Assembly (NCBI RefSeq): GCF_000801105.2
Contig: NC_079515.1
Coordinates: 8,494,001-8,558,000 of the forward strand
Reading direction: 5' to 3'
Length of the DNA stretch: 64,000 bases
DNA from: Raphanus sativus
Taxonomy: Eukaryota; Streptophyta; Magnoliopsida; Brassicales; Brassicaceae
Below, one piece after another: positions 57,045-64,000 of this stretch (positions within the stretch are counted from its first letter, which is position 1; each line of letters begins with the position of its first letter). The position numbers were made by a program, and so were the translations under genes. The notes beneath the pieces were generated by a model that was not told the origin of the DNA, searched no databases, and saw nothing but the letters and a program-made list of their open reading frames with translations.

Positions 57045-57617
57045 TCAATAGCGATTAAAGAAGCGGTGATTTCCTGGATAGTTGATAACAACAATTATCA
57101 TCTGACACATGAAAATATAGGAGAAAATAAACCCAAAAGGCATGATCTCATCATGATCATAGTCTACAACACTGCAAGCTATAGAGCTCCCCAAAGTTAT
57201 GACGAACATAACATAACCCACATAGAACTCATCTATTGGAAAAAGCAATTGCACTAAAGCCACTACACCAAAAATGATGGATAAAGTGAGAATAGAGACT
57301 CCTAGGGTTCGGTGATTATAGATTGTGATGAAGATGACGAAGAAAAACACCAATGGCACAAACGACCGTAGACAGGAACCAGACCTATAAGCTATGGTTG
57401 GAGTTTTATCAGAACACAGAGACTTGACCAGTAAAATCACGTAGAGAGACACCAAACTCATCCCAACGTACTTGTAGATAACCTGGCTCTCGTCTTTGAA
57501 GACTTCCATCAACTGTGTGAATCCACATAGGCAGAGGCTAGCCAGTATGACCCAACAAACTCGAGCCCGTGTGTCATTCACCCATTTAACTACAACTTTA
57601 TCTGAAGAATTCGCCAT
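57045..57617 (-). CDS. Predicted multi-pass membrane protein, unrecognised
   Basis: A single-exon frame of 190 aa starting at ATG 57617. It has about six hydrophobic segments, near residues 18-35, 48-65, 84-100, 103-122, 128-150 and 158-180, so it is probably an integral membrane protein with short loops. A charged pair (DYDHDE) lies between the fifth and sixth segments. I do not recognise the family and see no catalytic motif or signal peptide. The size and topology recall small plant membrane proteins of unknown function. A leader of about 100 bp with tatatatta at about 57719-57727 lies upstream on its strand and could be a TATA element. Reading-frame length and membrane pattern make it likely to be real. 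It could be lineage-specific. Confidence 0.65.
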   Translation of the reverse strand: MANSSDKVVVKWVNDTRARVCWVILASLCLCGFTQLMEVFKDESQVIYKYVGMSLVSLYVILLVKSLCSDKTPTIAYRSGSCLRSFVPLVFFFVIFITIYNHRTLGVSILTLSIIFGVVALVQLLFPIDEFYVGYVMFVITLGSSIACSVVDYDHDEIMPFGFIFSYIFMCQMIIVVINYPGNHRFFNRY

Positions 57618-59771
57618 TTTCTTGTTTGGAATGAGAAAACGAGAAAAAAGATTTGATAAAAACGACTTTGGTTTACTAAAGAGCGCTCTCTATCTCTCTA
57701 TACAATTAGTTTGTTACTCTATATATTAAAGGGAGAGTGGGTTCATATTCTCAACCACTCGATTCCAACAGTTTTCACCAAAATTGAAATGAACAAAGTT
57801 ACCCTAATTTGTCATTTGTTTTTTATCCCAAAGGTAACCCCACAATTTTTTTCCGAACAATTCAAAAGAGTAAATAACTTATTTCTTTGAAAAACAAAAT
57901 CGAATATCTCAAACATAATCCCAGATTTTTCGAAATCTGAATAACGTTACAAATTCCTTCTAGTTTTTTCTTTTTCCTTTATAATAAAGGCTTAAAATCT
58001 TTCAAGTTTTGGCTATCTAAGGTTTATCCGTAGTAATTTATTAAATCTAAGAAATAATCTTCTATATATATATATACTATTATTTATGAAGTGATTTTGA
58101 TGATTTGTCAAGTTTTCTATGATTTTATGAAATTTTGATTAGTTGTCATGTTTTATTAGTTTTAATTAGTAGTTTCATTTATTTGTTATGTTTTAAATTG
58201 TTTTTGTTTTTAGCTGGTAATTTTATTTTGCTACAGTTTCTCCATGATTTTAAGAAATATTGTTTGTTTGTTTGTCATTATTTGTTATATTTTTAATTAT
58301 TTTTGCTTTTAGTTGTTAATTTTATTTATCTATTTTATACTATTATTTGAGAAATGAAGTTTCTAATTTGTAATGATCTCCATGATTTTAGTTGGTTTTT
58401 CTTATTTGTCATGTTCTCCATGACATATTACTTATATATGTTTAATATGATATATTTGGTTTAGTAATATTAAACTGATTCTATTTTAATATATAGTCAA
58501 ATAATATATAATTATCCATAAATTTAAAATGATTTTTCATTAATTCTATAATCATTATTATCTAAAAAGATTATATATTATGTCATCCAAAAATATTTTA
58601 CATCATAATATTTTGAAAATAAATATAAATCCATGTATATAGTTTTATATACATGTGAATTTTTCAAGTTTATTTTAAGTAATAAAATATATTTCATTTA
58701 AAAAAATTATTGTATGTTAAATTTTATTTAATTAATTACTAAATGTCATGATCTCTATCATTTTAGGTTTAGTAATATTTTATAATCAATTATTAATCTT
58801 AATAAGTAATTTTAGTGATTTAGATGATAATTTATCATTATCTTGAGGCTAATTAGATAATTCTAATGATATATCATAATTAAATCTATATTATATTTAT
58901 CATAGTAATATTAAAGTATTATATACATGTTGATATTATATTTGGTTTACTAATATTCAACATATATATATATAACTACCCATAAATTTATGGGAAAATT
59001 TCAGTTCTATCACAAGTTTTAAACCAATTTCAAATTTGCCATTAATAAATGACTATTTTCAAAAATATCTTAAATTGGTGATAAAATAACACTAAGCTGA
59101 ATTTTAATAATTATAAAACATTTATAAACTCAACCCCAACCCCTTAATACTAAACCGTAAACAATAATCACTAAAGTCTAAACCCAAAATGTTAATATAT
59201 TTTTTGATTGGTGGTACTTTTGAAAAGTGGTACTTAACTTGTGATATTTCTAACCATTTATCTGAATTTAACATAATTTCATTAATTTTACAATCATTAT
59301 TATCTAAAAATATTCTATATTATTATTATTGGTGTTATCCAAAATATTTTACACCATAATAATTTAAAATAAATATAAATCCATGTATATAGTTTTACTA
59401 TATATGGATGTTTTGAAATTTATTTTACGTGATAAATTTTTTTAATTAAAATATAAAATTTTATATAAAATTTAATGTATAAATATTTCAAAAATATGAA
59501 AACATTTTTTCTAAAAGCTTTTGAATTGATAATATATTTATTTACAAAACTTTGTAAAATTTTAAGCTCACAAGTGCAAGCAAAATACCCCTAGTAAAAT
59601 ATAAGTAACCGTAGTAACATAATATATTTATTTAATTTTTTAATTCACATTGAACATTTTACATTTCAAAATAAAAGATTGTATTTTAAATATTTCGTGA
59701 CAATGCATTATTTTACTTATGTATAAAAAAATTCACTTAATTTTGTATAAACTCCAATAAGATTTGCTGCA
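57618..59771. other. AT-rich intergenic sequence with a possible MITE
   Basis: No gene is seen. Repeated blocks with ttgt(c/t)atgtttta and atgattttaagaaa (about 58080-58430) look like a degenerate tandem array, and two blocks (58500-58690 and 59270-59460) are diverged copies of each other. About 58990-59266 starts gggaaaatttcagttctatcac and ends with a partial inverse (gtgatatttctaac). It contains a few ctaaaccc-like units and is a distant relative of the MITEs at 16.5 and 20.0 kb. Confidence 0.5.
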
Positions 59772-59779
59772 TTAATTTA

Positions 59780-60293
59780 TAGGGGTGGACACTTAAGTTA
59801 TTTTATCGGTACGGGTCGGGCTTGGTTCAGTTTGGTTAATTCGGTTTTAGAATTTGTCCAGTTGAAGTAAACCATAATTAGTTTGGTTTGGATCTGTTTC
59901 GGTTCGATTTGTATCCGGTCCGGTTTGTGTTTCGGTTTGGTTTAATCGGATTTTCTTAATTTAATTTTTTTAAGAGAAATCATGTTTTAAAACATCAACA
60001 CATAATCATGAAATCATCATATAGTGACAACAAAAAATAAATTATGTGAACTAAATCCAATATATAACTAAATCAATAATTTCTTTGTGTTTAAACGTAA
60101 AAACAAACGTAAAACCAAATATTAAAATGTAATCTACTTATTTTAGATTATTATCTTTAAACCTAATATAAATATTATAGGCAGTAAGAGTGACACATCG
60201 GTTTTATTGATTCGGTTTAGTTCCGGTTCGGTTAGGTTCGGTTTTGACTTGGTTCGATTTGACTCGGTTCGGTTCGTTTTTTTTCCATCCCTA
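59780..60293. mobile_element. hAT-type MITE
   Basis: A 514-bp element starting taggggtgg and ending ccatcccta (inverted, with one mismatch). It is flanked by a perfect 8-bp duplication, ttaattta, at 59772-59779 and 60294-60301. The subterminal regions are rich in ggttcggttt-type repeats in both orientations. It has no coding sequence. An 8-bp duplication is the hAT signature. Confidence 0.88.
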
Positions 60294-60301
60294 TTAATTT
60301 A

Positions 60302-63000
60302 GAAGTCATAGTAACTATATAAATATACTAAAATATAATTAAATTAGAATATTATAACATTAATATGAGTGTGTATTAAATATTATTATATAACAATATT
60401 AAGTATATATTAAACAGATTATCAATTTCATTTAAAATCGATGCGTTAATATTAATTTTTAAACTAACATTACTTTTTGTCGTAGAGAAAAATAATTTAT
60501 ATGAGAGAAGTGACTTCAAAGTTTTTTTAGGTATTAATTAATGTTATAGTATTGTCCAATAGATATTTATATAGAGTTTTTATCGTTAAAATATTGTTTA
60601 AAGAAACAGAAAAAAAAGCTAATACAGTATTACCCCTGGGTAATATATGCGGTACGATTTTGTCGTAGAGAAAAAAAGCTAATACAGTATTACCCCTGGG
60701 TAATATATGCGGATTTCACTGGACCGCTGGGTAATATATGCGGTACGATTTTAGAAAGCATTATTATCTTTATTAGCTTATTCTTTCACTATTTTTTAAG
60801 TGCGTTTTTGGTTTACTGTTTGCAACAAAACCGCATTTAGAAACAAATTAAAACGAATCCAAACACTTTGGTCCGATGATTACTGATTAGGAATAAAAAT
60901 CAAATCTCACATCACTTCCGAAGAAAGAAGGAAGAGATTGAAATGGTGGTGGTGGGGACAACTTGGCTTAGTGTAAAACCAAGATTCTCCCATACCTATT
61001 TCTTATTAGATATCCAAATCGAATATTCTTTTGCGTAAAAATTGATGAGAAATTATTATATATATTTTTTTAAAAAAATATGTTCTTCATCTCTCACCCA
61101 CTTCATTTTTCATTTATTTTGAAGTAGGTTTTATTCCAATCCTACTTTATTTCTTGTTTCAAAATGAAGCTTTGAACAATGTTATTTCAAATTTAAAGAT
61201 TTACTGTGCATATCTTTTTTTTTTTTAAGATGAATTTTTCAAATTGTAAACTGATCCTTAACTTTTAGTTATTCTTATCTTTTACCAAAATAAATAATAT
61301 ACATTAATATTATCCAATTAATTTCACAATTTTGACTATTATTTTTATATAATCAGATTTTTATATTTAAAATCATATGAATATTTAGTTTTAAGAATCT
61401 TTTAACTCGATTTAAAAGAATCAAATATAAATAAACTCATTTTATGTTAAACACTTTTGTTAACCAATTGTAGAAAAGAATTATATATATGGAGTTTTTA
61501 CAAATTATGATGTTTTGTGTTTGTTTATTCACGTTATATAATAAATTTATTATGCAACAATTTTTAATTTATATAAAATCATAATTGTGTTGGATTATTG
61601 TTAAGATAAAATAGTTAGGTAAAATAAGTAAATATGAAAAAGTATAAAGTTTTTATTAGTAATTAATAATAAAATGGAGATATAATATACTTGCAATATT
61701 TTTTTTACAATAAAGAAATGAAGCAAATCATTAGAGTAAATGTTGCTTCATTTTTTTAAAAAAAGAAAGTGAATTTTTAAAGATAAAAATAAACTAACCA
61801 TCGGAGATGCAATAAGGATTCTTTAATAATTATGCCCTGCCTTCATTACCCCGTCTGATTCTCAGCCACATGATAACTTGGTACAATTTACGAAGAAGTA
61901 CTAGCAATATGTTGTAGATCAGTATGATGAAAAACTGTATTAAAAACTGTTTTTAATACGATGATTAGTAAAACAGTAGTAATATACAATTTTAAAATTA
62001 TAATAAAAGTTAGTATTTAATATATTTATTTTAAAGTAATATTTATTAATAATATATTTGTTATATAAAATAATGAATCTTATTTAATTGTACAAATTAA
62101 ATTAAAATTTAAATGTTAAATATTATTATTTAAAAATAATGTAGAATTTATTTAAAATATAAATTTATTTTTGGATAGAAAATAATTTTGAATATTATTA
62201 AATAAAATAAAGAAATTATATTTAAATTATCATTATTTAGTAATTGATAGACTGTAAATGATTCATATATAATATTATCATAAAAATTAATATATGAAAT
62301 ATGATTTATTTATTTCTAAATAATATAAATAAGTTTTATTTCATAATATATAATATATAAATCTATATTATATTATGTTATTTTTAATTAAAAATAATGA
62401 ATGATTATGTGTAATTATATAAATTATATTATATTTTTGTCAAGAATTAAATTATATTATATTTTTAATGTGAAATATTGTTCTTTTTAAAAAGTTAAAA
62501 TATTTAATCTCATTTTTTATTTTTAAATATATATTTTATTATATCATATTTTTATATTATTGAATAAAATAGAATAATTAAATTAATTTTAATATATTCT
62601 AAATGTAAATGCTCTGCCAAAAACTCTATATGAAAGCATCGAAGAAAAAACATTTGAAGAACATTAGTATTTTATAAATACTATTCTAAATATTTCTTTT
62701 TAATAAATGGTAATTGGATATTAACGAACATAATATTTATTTTAATGTTCTACCAATTAAGCCTTTATATCAAAAATTAACACATGATTTTATTATTAAC
62801 AGTTTTTGTTAGTAAAATATTTAAAAGGGAAAAAAATATATTTTAAAAACGCAGATCAAGATCTAATTTAGTTATTTAATTTTTTTGACAAATTTCATTG
62901 CACTCTTTTAGCCTAATTTTACTAGTTATTAAATCCAAAACTTATGAAAAGGACTAATATATTGTTTTTTGTTCTCTCTGGTTCGGTTATGCATATAAGA
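60302..63000. other. AT-rich intergenic sequence
   Basis: No gene is supported. It holds a 60-bp-period tandem duplication at 60611-60752. AT content is highest at 61950-62600. Confidence 0.5.
60611..60752. repeat. 60-bp tandem duplication plus partial third copy
   Basis: aaaaaagctaatacagtatt starts copies at about 60611 and 60671 with an exact 60-bp period, and both continue through tacccctgggtaatatatgc. A third partial copy (ctgggtaatatatgcggtac) lies at about 60727-60752. Near identity indicates a recent event. Confidence 0.9.
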
Positions 63001-63089
63001 GATCATCAAATCGTCACAAACACAAAGGCCAAATAAAAATAAAATTCATTCCTCTCTTTTCCCTCTTCATCCGTATCTCTCCGTGGTGA

Positions 63090-63135
<46 letters not shown>

Positions 63136-63910
63136 ATCCCACAACATTACTCATAATCGTTTTCTCTCTCCCCTCACCTTTACATTGATTAATCTTCTGA
63201 AATTCGATTTTTTTTAATCAAACAATGAGTTTTTGGTTTCCGTCGGTTTATCATTGTCCTGCTCGACGCGTCTTTGTCTGTAGAATGTTATGGTTGCAAT
63301 CACCATGCGATTAAATTCTGGATTTCTCGTGGTGAGTCCTTTAGGGGAAACAAGCAATTTGACTCCATTGTTAATTTTTTAGGGATTATTATGATTTATC
63401 TTTGAATGTTCATAGTTTTTTTTTGTTTCTGGAGCCCTGAGGAGATATCTTTTCATCTAAAAAATCATATATTTTTTTTAATTATTATTGGAGGTGGGAT
63501 CCTCATGATTTTAGAGAACATCAAAGTTTTTTTCTTTTCCTTTTGTGTCAACATCATAGTAAATCTTTTTTTCTTTTAGTAGTTAGCTTCGAGCTCTTTA
63601 ATTTTAAAAAAATACATGTGATTTGACTTGAATTGATTTCTTGCAGAGAAGGAGCCGCGTGTAAAAGAGAGATTTGACTCTGACCAAGCAATTACTACTT
63701 TGTGGTCGGGCTGTCATAACTTGACAGCCCGAGTTCGCTAGTTTCAAGCACCAAAACGAAGCTTCCTTCCTGGTAATTTAACTTACACGCGTTTTCAACA
63801 TGTGTTTTGTATGCGCGTGTTATACTTATATTTACACTACTATCTCTCTTCTTATATAACAGGACTCGTTTCCATTGCATTCGAGACTTGTATGCTAGAT
63901 TGTGGTCATC
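63001..63910 (+). promoter_or_regulatory. 5' leader region of the next gene
   Basis: A leader probably starts near 63000 and holds a (CT)n microsatellite at 63092-63134, a frequent feature of plant 5' UTRs. Acceptor-like ttgcag at about 63640-63645 and atataacag at about 63862 suggest one or two leader introns before the ATG at 63911. Confidence 0.5.
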
Positions 63911-64000
63911 ATGGGTTCTTTGTCTGGGAATATTCAACGGCCACTTGTTGCCGCTGCAGCTGTTATCGCCGCTTCTGTCTCTGCTGATGTCTCTGACAAG
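63911..64000 (+). CDS. N-terminus of a gene cut by the window edge (AT3G19970-like by position)
   Basis: The open frame starts ATG GGT TCT and reads MGSLSGNIQRPLVAAAAV onward, 30 codons to the window end with no stop. The alanine/valine-rich start could be an organelle-targeting or membrane segment. The ATG follows an acceptor-like atataacag by about 50 bases. By gene order it would be AT3G19970, annotated as an alpha/beta-hydrolase-like protein, but the visible part is too short to confirm the family. Confidence 0.6.
   Translation, partial: MGSLSGNIQRPLVAAAAVIAASVSADVSDK

Overview
The window is a plant nuclear genome segment, very probably from Brassica or a close Brassicaceae relative. It is AT-rich, and its genes have spliced exons with canonical GT/AG borders and long introns. 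The gene order matches, as I recall it, a stretch of Arabidopsis chromosome 3 around AT3G19910 to AT3G19970: a BIG BROTHER-related RING ligase, an uncharacterised 453-aa protein, the hexose carrier STP4, a BZF/RING-H2 ligase, the class VIII myosin ATM1, and the start of a further gene at the right edge. These assignments rest on recognising the proteins and their order, not on a search. Arabidopsis also has STP10 (AT3G19940) next to STP4, and no trace of it is seen here.

Layout. 1-4.4 kb: AT-rich repeats, a Helitron-like 3' end, two MITE-like elements and a small spliced gene-like fragment. 4.7-7.4 kb: RING-H2 gene (+). 7.8-10.2 kb: 453-aa gene (-). 10.5-15.5 kb: a decayed LINE (-) with a 17-bp target-site duplication (TSD), itself carrying a hAT-type MITE with an 8-bp TSD. 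16.4-20.5 kb: two MULE-type MITEs with telomere-like tracts and perfect 9-bp TSDs, separated by a Helitron-like segment. 21.4-23.2 kb: STP4 (+). 24.9-25.8 kb: intronless BZF/RING gene (+). 25.8-30.7 kb: intergenic sequence with a Helitron-like block.

31.0-45.9 kb is the centrepiece: an autonomous-looking Mutator-like element (MULE) bounded by a 9-bp TSD and inserted into a Tourist-like MITE. It encodes a complete MURA-type transposase (+) and a convergent six-exon gene (-) that fuses a DUF1985-type domain to a Ulp1/C48 SUMO-protease-like domain. Its non-coding DNA (leader, intergenic spacer and introns) is packed with a constant-geometry palindrome, GACGACTTA-N4-TAAGTCGTC. This resembles the arrangement of VANDAL elements, whose VANC proteins recognise dense element-specific motifs and undo silencing. 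I infer that the motif and the DUF1985-Ulp1 protein may form a comparable self-recognition system. About 4.8 kb of the element is present twice around a 100-N gap, and the second copy starts with many single-base indels. I read this as a false duplication in the assembly, so the true element would be about 10 kb.

46-49 kb: another MITE-like element and a Helitron-like block. 49.4-56.6 kb: ATM1 in 23 coding exons (+). 57.0-57.6 kb: an unrecognised 190-aa membrane protein (-). 57.6-63 kb: AT-rich intergenic DNA with a hAT-type MITE. 63-64 kb: 5' leader and first codons of the next gene (+).
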